64,000 nt of DNA, taken from assembly GCA_958298945.1 (NCBI GenBank), contig OY282610.1, positions 30,454,167 to 30,518,166 of the forward strand. The letters run 5' to 3'. The stretch is from Atherix ibis (taxonomy: Eukaryota; Arthropoda; Insecta; Diptera; Athericidae). A program made the translations under genes and the position numbers. The notes below the pieces were generated by a model. That model saw only the letters and a list, made by a program, of their open reading frames with translations, was not told where the DNA came from and did no database searches. Shown here piece by piece: positions 1 through 12,023 of the stretch. Within the stretch, counting starts at the first letter, position 1, and each line of letters begins with the position of its first letter.

Positions 1-1085
1 TTTTTATCCCGTCCAAAAAATAGGATTTCGGGAGTTCTGCAAAATACTCATCCGTTTGAGCAATGACGTCCTCGTTGGATATGAACCGTCGTCCGCCAAG
101 CCATTTCTTCAGATTGGGAAAAAGAAAATAGTCACTCGGGGCCAAATCTGGTGAATAAGCGGGATGCTGAAACAATTCCATTCTCAATTCCACAATTTTG
201 GCCATGGAAACAGCGCAGGTGTACAGACGCGCATTGTCCTGATGCAAGAGGTTTTTTTTCTTCTTTAGATGGGGGCGTTTCTCTTTGATTTCCTCGCTCA
301 ACCGTTGCAATAACGGCGTGTAATACGATCCTGTTATTGTTTTTCCTTTTTCCAAGTAGTCGATAAAAATGATGCCCTGCGAATCCCAAAAGACCGTGGC
401 CATCACCTTGCCGGCTGATGGCACAGTTTTTGCCTTTTTCGGAGCCCGTTCACCCTTGAAAATCCACTGTGATGATTGTCTCTTCGTTTCTGGAGTATAG
501 TAGTGTATCCAGGTTTCGTCCACAGTGACATATCGATGAAGGAATTCGGCAGGATTGCGATGAAAGAGTGCCAACATAGCCTCAGAGTCCACTACACGAT
601 TGCGCTTATTCTCCTCTGAGACCCATCTTGCCGAAGTTTTTTTCACAGACAATTTTTCATGCAAAATTAAAGCGACTGTACCTTGTGATATGCCCGTGGC
701 CTCAACTAATTCGCCGATCGTTCAAAATCAGATCGTGGATTTTGTCGGTGATTTCAGGAGTAGACACCTCAACTGGGCGTCCTGAACGATGTTCATCTTT
801 TGTGGATGAACGGCCACGTTTAAATTCATTCACCCAATTGTAAACCGTCGCAAACACAGGTGCAGATGTGCCATGAACTGCATCCAACTCGGCTTTGATT
901 TCTTTCGGGCTAAGCCTTTCAAATGGAGATGTTTGATGACAGCCCCAAACTCGCTTTTTTCCATTGTTATGCACAAATAAATGTCGTTAATTTTAATCGA
1001 CGATAGAAATTGACCTACGCTATGGATCGAGCTGAAATTTTGGCAGCTTTCTCGGATTTTCTAAGGACTTATTGAACGACCCTCG
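1..1085 (-). mobile_element. Mariner element, family A, 3'-truncated by the window edge, decayed
   Basis: Mariner transposase on the minus strand. Its 5' terminal inverted repeat is at 1050-1085 next to a TA at 1086-1087; reading inward from that TA it begins TACGAGGGTCGTTCAATAAG. The frame starts at ATG 963 with the HTH segment (GLSPKEIKAEL, NWVNEFKRGRSS). The first catalytic Asp (VTVDETW), the second (HQDNAR) and the third (APSDYFLF) of the D,D34D triad are all readable. Compared with the copy at 63200-64000, I see a one-base loss near 914 that shifts the frame, a 13-base loss near 702 between GCGAATTA repeats, and loss of the PRLLS part of the WVPRLLS linker. The element is therefore inactive even though its catalytic residues survive. 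The 3' end lies outside the window. The mariner assignment is firm; the subfamily is not assigned. Confidence 0.88.
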
Positions 1086-1087
1086 TA

Positions 1088-2070
1088 TTATCAGTTATGT
1101 ATGTGTATACGTAAGTTTGTTGAATAGCATATAAATAAAATAATAAGAAAATATTATAGATAAACATAATATTAATAAATAAAACTATATAAATTCATAT
1201 TTTAACACTATTATTATTATTATTTACCATACAACAAATTAAATTGATTCTTCTAAATAAATCTTTTTATAAGCAAAAGATCGTCTCACAAACATTACTA
1301 ACATACCATATTTTCTAACTAAGGTATATATTTAATTATTTAGTAATTGTATAAAATTTATATAATAAAATATATATTTATAAGACATGTTTTACTTGTA
1401 TTCTCAGAATATTTCCATTGTTTAATTAGTTCTTTAGAGAATCGAATTAATTTACTACATAAATTTGATTATGCTGGCTTAATACAACCAATGTAAAAGG
1501 GTATACTGTGCTATAATTTATTTTTGCGCGGGTGAATAAATATATGTGTATACATTTGCACATACGAATATAACTGGGCGTTTAATTGTATAATCATTAA
1601 ATTGCAATAAATGATGCCCTCATATAAAACTATTAATTTGATTTAAATAATTATACACATGAAAGAGTAGACGGCTATCTATTATTATAACTATTCCACT
1701 CTGATTATCTCAATAAATAATTGCATGATATAAAATATTTGTCAATGGGAATTTAACAAAATCTAATTAAAATGTTTGATCATTTTCAAAGTTCATAAAT
1801 TTTACATTAATTATATAATATATATATATACATATATATATTGTATAAAATAAATAATATTTACTAATGTGCGTAGGTATTATCATTTTTTAGTATTATT
1901 TATAGTTTAATTAAACTAATGTTATTTCATAATATAATAAATGCATGTTATTCTAAAATGTTATCATTAAATTATACAATTAAATTATTATGGATAGGCA
2001 GACAGCTGATATTAATGAAATATTAGAAAATTTCCATTAATTGAAATATAGTATGCACAAATCGCTATAT
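1088..2070. other. A+T-rich spacer, nothing recognised
   Basis: Very A+T-rich sequence with short simple repeats (for example TATA runs near 1817-1842). I see no convincing exon, element end or RNA gene. Confidence 0.5.
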
Positions 2071-2399
2071 TAGCTGTATTCTATTGGACCAATTTTGCTA
2101 CAGCGCTGTAGACTCTCAATAAAATGAACATATCACTACAGCAGTAAAATAAAATCACACAATAGTCACCATCAATACTGAGTTTATTCACACATAAACA
2201 ATAAAAACAAAAATATGACATTTCAACATAACCAACGAACACGCAAATATATCTATTTTCACTGTAGCAACTACAATCCACCTACCGTACATTGTATGCG
2301 TAACTCCAAATGAAAATTACCGCTCTGTTCGAGGTAAAGTAGATGATGACAGATACACAACTAGTGTAGTAGTAAAATTGGTCCAATGGAATACAGCTA
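2071..2399. mobile_element. Candidate MITE with ~28-bp terminal inverted repeats
   Basis: The left end (TAGCTGTATTCTATTGGACC, continuing AATTTTGCTAC) is the reverse complement of the right end (GTAGTAAAATTGGTCC, continuing AATGGAATACAGCTA) with about two mismatches. If TA at 2071-2072 and 2398-2399 is the duplicated target, the element is 325 bp, as expected for a Tc1/mariner-type non-autonomous element. The interior has no transposase similarity that I can read. The superfamily is inferred only from the TA flanks. Confidence 0.6.
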
Positions 2400-2445
2400 T
2401 TATTATGTGTAGAAAACGAAAAATTTATTATATTTCTCATAGTAA

Positions 2446-2649
2446 TTAGAAAATAATTTTGTTGAATCGAATCAGGGAGTAAGTTATTACATCAACCAGG
2501 AGAATGGTCTTAGACTGCTGAATGAAAGAACTATAGATGTCCCGGCTTCGCACCGTATATTTTTCTTGTGTCCTGGCTAATGCCAATGCTCTACCAAAGG
2601 AAAGGCCTACCTCTTCTTCTGGGAACAAAGATGGAGCCGCTGTAGACAT
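2446..2649 (-). other. Unassigned open frame in a locally G+C-richer patch
   Basis: The minus-strand frame reads MSTAAPSLFPEEEVGLSFGR and onward for 67 codons. The first ~50 residues have balanced, protein-like composition and lie in a patch (about 2490-2650) less A+T-rich than its surroundings. The same frame continues upstream with only two stops. I do not recognise the protein. It could be a relic of a mobile element or a host exon. No convincing splice sites were found. Confidence 0.2.
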
Positions 2650-3069
2650 TCTGGTAAAGATGTTCCTTATCTAAACGGATTAAGTACCTAGCCTACCATA
2701 GACTTTTGACTTTAATATGATCTCGTCTTTAAAAAGGTTTTGGAATAATGGCGTTACCGAAAATACGCTGGCAAAATAAAAGAGTCCTTTGAGTCAGCAT
2801 AAAAATATATAAATAAATATAAGCAAATAAATTATTAAATAAAAAATTACCAATAAAACATAAAAAAAACAAAAACAAACAATTTTTACTTATCAATTTA
2901 TTAGAATAAGAATTTATTTCTAATTTTTACATATTTATAAATTTAATTCAATAAAATTGATAACAAATTAGAAAAATTTTACAAAATAACTGAATGTAAA
3001 TTTTACAAAATAAATTTTATGAAATTTTATGTACGGAAATAGGAAAAAAAAATTAACAAGAATTTTGAA

Positions 3070-3075
3070 TTTATT
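3070..3075 (-). terminator. Putative poly(A) signal of the UBE2H-like gene
   Basis: AATAAA on the minus strand, 40 bases beyond the TAG stop at 3115-3117. In such A+T-rich DNA the motif also occurs by chance, so position is the main support. Confidence 0.4.
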
Positions 3076-3114
3076 ATATGCCTAATTGCGGGATGGTATA
3101 ACGACCTATTGCCC

Positions 3115-4240
3115 CTATTGTGTAGGTTCCTCTTGAAATATTATTTCAAACGCTTCTACAATTTCATAGGTAGCAAACCGTGAAACATAATCTTTTGCAA
3201 AGAAAAATTAAGAAAATTTAATAAATTTATTTTAGCATTTTATCAATAAATAGTTTTTGTGATATTATTATTTTTTAACCGTACCCGCAACTTCTTTCTT
3301 GTATAAATGGGGGTCCTCAAGGTACATTTGAGATGCTCTGGCATTATAATAATCATGAGGATTTGGATCAGCCAGTAGCTGTGGCAGAAAATAATTGAAA
3401 ATTATGGCTAATGCTGTGAATGTAGAAAAAAATAATTATTAATTAGGAAATTTAAAATGTTTAGTAATCAAATGCTTCTCAAGATCATCATTCAATTTTT
3501 TTTTTGTATAGAAGAAGCACCGACCCACAACTAAACGATTTTGCAATTAAATATTTAATTTAAATATAAATTAAAATATTTTATATATAAATGATGATCC
3601 AAAAAAAGTGAAAGATAGAAAATAATTTGCTTACTAAAATCGGACCGCCATTTTTTTGATAGCTTATCTACGCATATTGCACCCGTATCATCACAAATAT
3701 TTGGATGAAATATGGTATTTAAAAATTTCACTGTTGGAGGTCCATATGGGTAATTTTCAGGTAAATTTACGTGAATCAACCAAATACCTCCTTCGTATGG
3801 AGCTAAAAGAGAAAATTTTCATATTATTAAAACCAAAGAAATTAAAACAGTCAACAAGTTACTGACTAGAACTACAAGTTACTAACTTCTCACTATACAC
3901 ATAATGTTACGTCGATAATAAGAGCCAAAAAATATGTTACTGAACAGAATTTTTATTATATTTTAATAATATTATAATAAATTTACCGAACTTAAGCAAA
4001 TAATAATTACTACGAAATTCAACTTACTGTCTAAAGGTCCATAAAATCTTATTAAGAACTTATATACATCTAGCCGTGTGATTTCATAATCAAGCTCAAT
4101 TCTAAAATAAATTTATTTAAGTTATAGAAATTTGAAATATTGCAAAATTAATATTCGTCATAATAATTGAATAAAACGGCATACAGTTTCTCCATATCTG
4201 TTGCAATTCGGCGACGGGTTAAACTTCCTGCGTCTGCCAT
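3115..4240 (-). CDS. UBE2H-like E2 ubiquitin-conjugating enzyme (five exons, complete)
   Basis: Transfers activated ubiquitin from E1 to substrates or E3 ligases through a thioester on an active-site cysteine. Coding exons on the minus strand are 4240-4185, 4101-4028, 3802-3635, 3413-3285 and 3191-3115. Every intron is GT-AG, the phases join without a break, and 504 bases give 167 residues plus stop. Landmarks: N-terminal helix (MEKLIELDYEITRL, 16-29), FYGP (38-41), PYEGGIW (45-51), PENYPYGPP (58-66), HPN (76-78), active Cys87 in GAICVDKL, FLPQLL, then an ending similar to VADYVQRYATEDAL of fly UBE2H. Cys87 is also the active position I recall for human UBE2H (183 residues). Divergent points: LSKKW replaces INQTW after the cysteine, there is a second Cys at 80, and the Ser/Asp/Glu-rich tail is missing. 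Introns are 83-225 bases. Probably a diverged UBE2H paralogue, less likely a fast-evolving orthologue. The open frame and clean splice sites suggest a working gene. Confidence 0.88.
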
Positions 4241-5670
4241 ATTTTCCTTTTTTATTCACACGGATTACTGTAATGTAGAAAAGAGATTTTTTTATAATAT
4301 TTTATTTAAAAATCAAAAACAAAATATCCAATAGAGAAAATAATCTTAAAAATATATTGTTTTAACACAAAAATCATCCAAATATTCATTTTCTGGTATT
4401 TTCAAATTAATAACATATTCTCCTTACATTCGTTATACGAGTATTACACGTTGGCTAATTTTATTTGACAGAATATTTTTTCTTTTCTTTAATTTTTCGA
4501 ATTTTTTTTAAATATTAATAATAATTAACTCTATACTCTATAAGTATTTACTTTATATAGAAAAATTAATTTAATCACTTTTACAAAAATTAGATGATAA
4601 TTCCGCTCCGCATAACCAAAAAATATTTGAAATGTTTTCTTCAATAAATACACGTACACAACCGATTTTGACAATCGGATATGAACAAAACATAACTACG
4701 TGTATGTGTATTGATATGCGATACTATACGAGCAATTGTATACACTTGAAAATTTTCACAAATTATTGTAAATAACTACAAATAAATAATAAGATTTTAA
4801 TTAAACTACATAAACATTTTTTAAAATTTTAAATATTTCTTTCCTAAACGTCTTTCCGAAAATAGTTCGAATCTGTCATTCATCATAAACAAAAACTTTG
4901 AAAAAGCAGTCGATTATCTTTGATGAATTTGTTCATATTTTTGAAAAATCTCATGAGAAAAACTTAAATAAAACACAAAATATCGAATAGAGTTAATAAA
5001 TAAAACAAAAATGATCTTAAAAATATATTACAGAATTTATTCAACTCTTTATTATCTAAAATTTTTAAATTAATCCATTCTGTAAATTTGGCAGATATAT
5101 TTTTTTAAATTTTTTATTTTTTTTTTTAAATTTTTTCTAATAATAATAATAATAATTAATTGTAAAACTATTTAATTTATTTATCGCTTACTTTTGCACA
5201 ATCTGGACACTTAAAAGATATAATTTATTTACACTAGGTACTTAATATGTTTACTTTGATTTAGTAGAAATTTCACCAAAATTAGATTATTTAATTACCA
5301 GAAAACCGAATTTGACAATTGATACTATACGAGCAAAATATCCCCTGCACTTGATATTATATACCAAAACAAAGTCTACTCTTTTAAGAAAAACTTAAAA
5401 ATAAATATCGCCTGCTCTGTTAAGAACTATTGAAACTGAGTGGAAAAAATTAAGTAGAAATTTAAGGAAATCAGAATTTTTGATAATATGTTGATTTTTT
5501 TGTCAAATAACGATTAATTAATATTAATTAACTCTTTAAGTATTTACTTTATAAATAATAATTAATTTATTCACTTATACAAAAAGTAGATGCTAATTCC
5601 GATCCACATAACTATTAAATATTTTCAACGTTATTGAATAGGCAACCGATTTATAATTATCGTCACTCAA
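4241..5670. repeat. Diverged direct repeats upstream of the UBE2H-like gene
   Basis: Three related stretches follow each other at about 4315-4745, 4970-5345 and 5500-5670. Shared blocks include ACAAAATATC..AATAGAG (4319, 4976), TTAACTC..TAAGTATTTACTTTATA (4527, 5528), AATTCCGMTCCRCATAAC (4598, 5595) and GATACTATACGAGCAA (4720, 5322). Order is kept but spacing drifts, so this looks like an old tandem duplication. The promoter of the gene probably lies in the first few hundred bases; I cannot name a specific core element. Confidence 0.45.
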
Positions 5671-5683
5671 TATTACCCAAACA

Positions 5684-6400
5684 ATCTTAGATTATAGAAT
5701 ATAAAGATATAATGGGTTCTCCAATAAGAGTAATATGATTTCTAAGTAACGTTTCGGCCATTTTTAATATATCATAATCTGCCTATTTTTTTCATTACAT
5801 TCAGTAGTGTTTACAATTTTATCGTAAAGAGATATACGCAAGAATAACGTTTACAAATTAGTCAATTTTATTATCAAAATAATGAAGCTGGTAACACCGT
5901 TACTGTCAATGGAGAGCGGTATAGATCGATGATAACTAACTTTTTATGGCCGAAATTGGAAGAAGTTGATCTTGATAATATCTGATTCTAACAAGACGAG
6001 GCTACGTGCCACACAGCACGTGCTACAACCGAATTATTGCGAGAAAAGTTCGAATCATATCACTCTTATTGGAAAACCCTATATAATCGCTCTATATGTA
6101 TACGAATTGTATTGAAGACAAAAAATCCCGTGGAATTGCAATTAACTAAAAACCTCCTCTGCCGACCATTACTCATCTATTAACTTAAAATTAAGCTATG
6201 AACACCCTTGTTCTAATTGCATTTAAAACGCTTTTAAAATGAAAAAAAAAATCATTTTACTTCAAAAAATTATTACAATTTAATAAAAATACTTTAGGTC
6301 AGTAAAAACAAAGAATAATTAACGAAAACACAAATCAAAAAGTTGAAAAAAATATCTTTCAGCTGATGTATCTGACATCTATTTTGTACTTATCGAACTA
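5684..6400. repeat. Dispersed repeat, copy 1 (interrupted by a 370-bp DD41D insertion)
   Basis: Apart from the insertion at 5712-6081, this sequence is the reverse complement of 14441-14776, with clear similarity along about 340 bp. Landmarks are CTTAGATTATAGAATATAA at the left, ATCCCGTGGAAT in the middle and GACATCTATTTT near the right. No coding potential is seen. It may be an old non-autonomous element or a segmental copy. Confidence 0.7.
5712..6081 (+). mobile_element. 370-bp deletion derivative of a DD41D-type Tc1/mariner element
   Basis: Terminal inverted repeats are ATGGGTTCTCCAATAAGAGT at the left and CACTCTTATTGGAAAACCCT at the right, followed by A, with TA on both sides (5710-5711, 6082-6083). 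The interior keeps 5' leader sequence and then a transposase segment readable as NEAGNTVTVNGERYRSMITN, LWPKLEEVDLDNI and HTARATTELLREKF, with stop codons. It matches the larger copy at 53447-54710, so it is an internally deleted relative. The paralogous unoccupied site at 14.75 kb confirms its boundaries. Confidence 0.8.
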
Positions 6401-7368
6401 AACTATTTTTTTTTTTAAGTATTGTGTTTTAAGTCGTTTTCAAAGTGAAACTATTATAAAATGTTAGGTGATACACTCTGATCTATCCACTAAGCGACTG
6501 CTGAAATATATAAAAGCGAAACATCCCTTACGTAGAACCGACGGAACATTGGCAAAAGCAGACAAACAAAGAGCAGATATTTACTTTTTGAACGTAAAAG
6601 TGTTATCTTTATATTTTCATCAAAGCTGTTATCGATTCTGAAAATATGGTTAATATATATTTTTATTCAAACCTCCTTTCTAACCACTTGGAACACCAAA
6701 TACATATTAAATAATGTGCACTATTTCTATTTCAGACAAATCTCGGTATCAAATAATTTCCCCAAATTTTACTTTTTTTTCTGTATATAAGTTGATATAA
6801 ACACAATAACATATTTTGTACTACAAGTGTATTTCTGATTCGAGGAGAATCGGAATACGGCATAGTTAGTAATTTTTTTTATGCGATGGTTTCCGCAATT
6901 ACAAACGAAAAATGTATTTTATCATCGAATTGAAATTTGTTAACAATTTTTTCATTGGAGTTGTAGTACTGCCACACATTTCAGTGTTTTGTAATATGGC
7001 AGCATCGTTAAAATTTAAATAAGCATCAAATCTTAGATTATAGAAGAACTGGATAGGCCTCTACACAAAATGTGTAGCACAATTTTGTTGGCCATTCATT
7101 CTTAGAACACATACACATGCAAAATAACAGCAACGGCGTAAATTATTGGGGACCAATTTTAAACTTCAGTATGCAATTGGGGAGCGGTTCGTTGAAAACC
7201 ATTTTGATATGTAAACAAATAGATTTTCTATTATTGCGAATTTTGTTATTTGATGGAATTAGTTTTGGAAATTTTCAATAAAATATATTATTCTACGATA
7301 TTTTAAAATATTATTTATTTATTTCATTAATCCTGGCTTTAAAATTGTTTGTAAAAGTTCAAAGTTCC
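6401..7368. other. A+T-rich spacer; inverted motif near 7069
   Basis: No gene recognised. TGTGTAGCACAATTTTGTTG at 7069-7088 resembles, in inverted orientation, the sequence near 7905-7928. The two may be worn ends of the mariner relic between them, but I cannot prove this. Confidence 0.3.
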
Positions 7369-7866
7369 GAAAGTTTTTCGAACGACATTCTCGAATTTTA
7401 TCTATTTTTCATCGCCAGTTATGATTGGCTTCAGAAATAGCTCGATTTCATTGCGCTTTAGCAGCATATCGTAGATGTTAATACGGTCCATCTTGTTTTT
7501 TTTATACTTAATTCATGACACATCGAAACATCGAGTTTCTTTTTGGGTACAGTCTTTCGCAAATGGTTTGAAACGGTTTGATGGTAAAAGTTTAACTCCT
7601 AAGCTTTCTCATGATTGCTGAGATGCCGGCCTTGCTCCGAATTTTTCCGAGAGTTTCATCACTTTTTTTCTGTAATTGGCCGACCAGAACGGGACTCATC
7701 TTTGATATCGAAATTTTCAGAATGAAAGCAAGGAAACCATTTGATTCAGCACCGTCACCATAAACACTACGAATTTTTTCACAAGCCTGCGATTCGTTGC
7801 TGCCTTTGTCGAAGCGAATTTTTGGTATTGTAAAATATAGCTAATATTTGTTTTATTCTGATCCAT
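7369..7866 (-). mobile_element. Mariner transposase relic, N-terminal part
   Basis: On the minus strand from ATG 7866 the translation begins MDQNKTNISYILQY, a recognisable mariner N terminus. After frameshifts it shows KSDETLGKIRSKAGISAI, then KKLDV..CHEL (the linker usually read as KKLDVWVPHEL), LLKRNEIE and ITGDEK at the first catalytic Asp. A TAG follows GDEK where Trp is expected. The part carrying the second and third Asp is not present. Inactive. Confidence 0.65.
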
Positions 7867-7906
7867 TTTTGAATATGAATTACTTTTGATACATAAGACC
7901 GTATTC

Positions 7907-7932
7907 AATAAAACTTTGTGCTACACAAAGTT
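7907..7932. repeat. Short hairpin
   Basis: AAAACTTTGTG, a three-base loop CTA, then CACAAAGTTTT. Perfect 11-bp arms just upstream of the mariner relic start; possibly a modified element end. Confidence 0.5.
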
Positions 7933-9169
7933 TTAAGTATCACCTTTCGAATGCGCGTCTAGTTTTGTTACATTGCGGCTTATGGTTACTGAATTTTGTT
8001 GCTTTTGACTCCATCTGTAGGAAAATGCCACGAACTTTTTTGATAACTAATATGTTTTGATGATCCCCTCCAGAAATTCTGTTAATCGTTTCTGATTGGT
8101 GGCCTCTTTTTGGTATTTTGATAGAGATTACCTTAAGGAAGCTATTAAACCTAAAATAAATTAATTGCTTTACTTGGATTGATATATGTTATTCAATAGT
8201 ACACCACATATTTATAGAAAAAAAGGAATCATGGTAAAATATCAAAATTCAACAAGAATACAGCATTATAGAAAAATGCTTTAAAACTAAATTATAAGGT
8301 AAAAACTTTAATGTACTTAAATAATTAGCGACTAATATTCTAAAAATATTGAAAATATTATTATTTAGTAAATGCATTACAAAATGGTCTAATAGAGCAA
8401 GCGAAAGCACAAATGCAAACAATTTATTTAATTAATAATCCTACCGAATATACTTTATTTATTTTCAAACAATGAAAACAGCAGTGGAAAATAGACTGAA
8501 AAATTCATTTCTTTAAATTTTCTGGTAAACATTGTACTGTCAAACATCACTTTTGTTTACATTTATTGAATGTCGAGCTTTTCTTTTTTTAACCACTTTT
8601 TGAACAAAACAAATCATTAAAAAGATACATCATAAACTAAATTTTTGTTAATTTATGTAGTAAAAATAAATATATAAACTTAGCAAAAGAAAGAAATTCC
8701 CGGCTGCCTCATTCCGTTGACCTTTATAAAACACTTTATTTTCTAATATCAAAACTTCCTATTAAATGTTATCAACAATATAATAATTTATATAAATACT
8801 TACTTTTCCGTAAATACTTTAAAATAGATAAAAAACTACACTTTCTGATAAATGCCAAAATAACAACTTCAAAAATAACAAGAGAATGGAAGCATTTCGG
8901 TATGCTCCCACTTTCATGGAGAATGGCGTTTTATAAAACTGTTCAAAAGTCTACAAAATTGAGGCGCTTCATATAAAAATTGCCTATCGTTGTGTTTAAA
9001 TTATATTTTTGTTTCCAATAAGTGAATTAAAATGAATATAAATTATGCTTTTGGAATTCAATAAATTTTTATTACCAAAAATTAGATGTCAGTGAGTGTC
9101 ATGTCTTCATAAAAAAACTCTACAAAAAAGTATACAAGCGTTACGATTTCTCGCCGCTTCAACAATAAT
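7933..9169. other. A+T-rich spacer, nothing recognised
   Basis: No exon or element could be supported on either strand in this stretch. Confidence 0.4.
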
Positions 9170-9171
9170 TA

Positions 9172-10072
9172 CGAGGTCGTAATTTTTCGAAAAATTATCG
9201 CGAAATTTTGAATTTCCGCGGGTTACGTTTATTCGGCTTTCGATTTTTTGTGGCGTTGTGTTGGTACTCATGTCTCCCACTTATGCCGATAATTTTGGCC
9301 ATTTTGAAAGTTGCTTGCACGTGTTTTGACGAGTCTTCGATTTTGCCTCAATTTGGACTAAAAACAGCATCGCATTAACATTGCTAAGGAGCTGTTGAAC
9401 TCTGTCCGCGATGACCCAAATTTGCTCCAGAGGGTCATAACTGGAATCATAGGTTTATGGTTATGACGTGGAAACCAAAGCTCAATCATCCCAATGGAAG
9501 CTGCCGCACAAGCCAAGACCGAAAAAAGCGCGCAAAGTTCGATAGAATGTGAAGGTTTTGCTTACAGTTTTCTTCGATTGCAGGGGCGTGGTATATCATG
9601 AGTTCTTGCCACAGGGTAGAACTGTCAATAAGAAATATTACCTGCAAGCTATGCGTAAGTTGCGCAAAGCAATCCGCCAGAAACGCCCGGATTTGTGGAA
9701 GCACAAAAATTGGTTTTTGGACCATGATAACGCCCCTGCTCACGCATCGTTGCTGGTGCGCGAATTTTTGGCCAAAAGCAACACACTAATAATGCCGCAG
9801 CCACCATACTGCCCAGGTGTAGCCCCCTGTGACTTTTTCTTTTTCCCGACACAGATTCTTTGATCAATTTTTTGGAATGGGCAAATATCGAAAACGAGCC
9901 AAAACACGTGCAATCAAAGCAGTTTCAAAAATTAACTGAACATTCAAAATGGCCGAACTTGTCGGAATAAGTGAGAGACATGAGTACCAACATAACGCCA
10001 CAAAAAATCGAAAATCGAATATACGTAACCCGCGGAAATTTAAAATTCACTATACTTTTTAAACAGACCTCG
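9172..10072 (+). mobile_element. Mariner element, family B, rearranged fold-back copy
   Basis: The element is flanked by TA at 9170-9171 and 10073-10074 and begins CGAGGTCGTAATTTTTCG. The left part has the family B leader (TTTCCGCGGGTTACGT, GGTACTCATGTCTC), then transposase pieces readable as QGRTVNKKYYLQAMRKLRKA, FLDHDNAPAH (second catalytic Asp) and APCDFFFFP (third Asp). The sequence around the first Asp has lost about five bases, and SPDL is changed to PGV. From about 9853 the coding sequence stops abruptly and the rest is an inverted copy of the element's own 5' end, matching 37855-38075 in reverse complement. The normal 3' end is missing. The result has ~150-220-bp inverted arms. Not autonomous. 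Confidence 0.85.
9853..10072 (-). repeat. Inverted copy of the family B 5' end
   Basis: Read on the minus strand, this starts TACGAGGTCTGTTTAAAAAG, runs through the leader and passes the transposase start region (CCCATTCCAAAAAATTGATC, where the other copy has the ATG) before joining the C-terminal coding part. It replaces the element's own 3' end. Confidence 0.85.
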
Positions 10073-10074
10073 TA

Positions 10075-11690
10075 TGTCCGAAATAACTATAATAATAAAC
10101 TGATCTTATGACATTTCTTTACTCGTTGCAATTGTATTCAATTTATTAAATAAGGCGGAATGTGTTAATTTTTTATAGCAATTGAAGTTGTCATTTGTCG
10201 TTGTCGTCGGAATTGTGTTCTAACATTTAGAATTATGTTCAAATGAAACCATTTTTGTAACATATCGTGCTATAGGAGGATTTTCGCAATTTTCTTATAG
10301 TGTAAGATTGAAATCGTGTTGTAGGTGACCTGTATTTTGTACAAATTTATATTTAAATAAGCCTAAGCCATTCAGGAAAAAAAATGAAAATAATTCCCCT
10401 ACAATCTATAATAGGATTATTTTCTATAAAATTCCAGAAAAATATCAATGTTTATTACTTACTCGTACTAAAACAGAAAACATGTGCGCTATAATCTCAG
10501 AGTAATAACTATTTTCGAAACATATTTGAATTATTTTAAATGAATAAGTAAATCGAATTATTGTATTGTTAGAATTGTAATTGATTTATAGGATTTAGTA
10601 ATTTAAGTGCATGAATAATAAATAACTGAAGTATTTTTCATATTAAAAGATAGATTCGATTGGATTTCCAAATCGATTTATTAACAATATCGCAAATATT
10701 TATGCATGCGCATATATACGTGTATGTGTGTATGATTGAGTTTTGTACAGAAAGGAGAACATCCTTTAAATATAATCCAAAATGAGAGTATATTCTTTAT
10801 GTCATAATTACCAGTTATTGATGCACAAATAATGGGACGTAATCTTGCGTTCGTTAACTAACAAAAGAGTTTTCATAGAAAATTACAGTGCTCTCAACAT
10901 AGCAAAATCAAGTATTTATCTGCATTACGATTGAGTGCATAATTCTGTAAACGTTTAATGTATTTCACAACTACATGTTCACATATACTTACGATATTAT
11001 TAATATTGATTTGTTAAGGTATTCAGCTAAAAGCTTACGACGAAGTCAATAGAGATACTCTATTTTCTTTGGCCTTAATGGGAAATCAAATGATTTGGAA
11101 ATGATCTCAAGTAATTGCCAAAGAATAAATTGACTTCAAGTCGAATGGCAACTGTAAATACGAAAATTCACTGATAATTATGAGGAAATTCATATTTTTG
11201 AAGAAGGAAAAAATTTTCTTCCTCACTTTAAATTGGAGGAATAATCAACCATCCAAAAATATTTTGCTTGAATTTATTTGTATGAAAGGCCCTTCCTTTA
11301 TCTTTCTTTATTTTCTCATTATACCTGTTTATATATATATATATATATATGTGTGTGTATGTATTTCTCGCCCTCGTATAAAATACGAGCTAATCATCTA
11401 CAAATAATTTTGTTCGTGACAAATTCTATAATAAAAGATATATTTTCAACAAAATACGAATTTCACTTTGATAAAATTTTCATTTCATAAAGTCAAATTC
11501 TCTAAATTAATAAGAAATAAAAATTTTTATGTATTAATTTCACATAAACAAATACGAATTTTGTATGAAAGAATTTTATTTTAAATGACATTTGAATATG
11601 ATTAAATTTGAAAGAAATGGAAATAAATACTCCAGCGGTGAATTGACTATGCAAATTACGATGGGCTCATTGGATTGTCATCATAACGCA
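10075..11690. other. A+T-rich spacer with a TA/TG microsatellite
   Basis: No gene recognised. A (TA)n(TG)n microsatellite lies at about 11331-11362. Confidence 0.5.
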
Positions 11691-12023
11691 CTTTCGTAAT
11701 AGATGGCGTGTGTTAATTTTACGAAATACTATTGTTAATCGTATCTACGTTATTTTTATGTCATTTAAGAGTTTCATTTAAACAAAAATAATTAATTTTT
11801 TTTTTCATTTTCAACGGATTTTACAACAAGTTGAAAATGGAAGATCAAACATTACATTTTCGCCATATTTTATTGTTTTGTTTTCGTAAAGCTTGTGAAA
11901 AGTTCCGTAAAGTTTACGAAATTCTGTGCTGATGATTTTGATCTCAAGGATGATATTTGGTCAGCACCAGCGTTACAAAATAATGGCGCTAATTAAGTCA
12001 ATCCAGCGTTATACAACGCGAAA

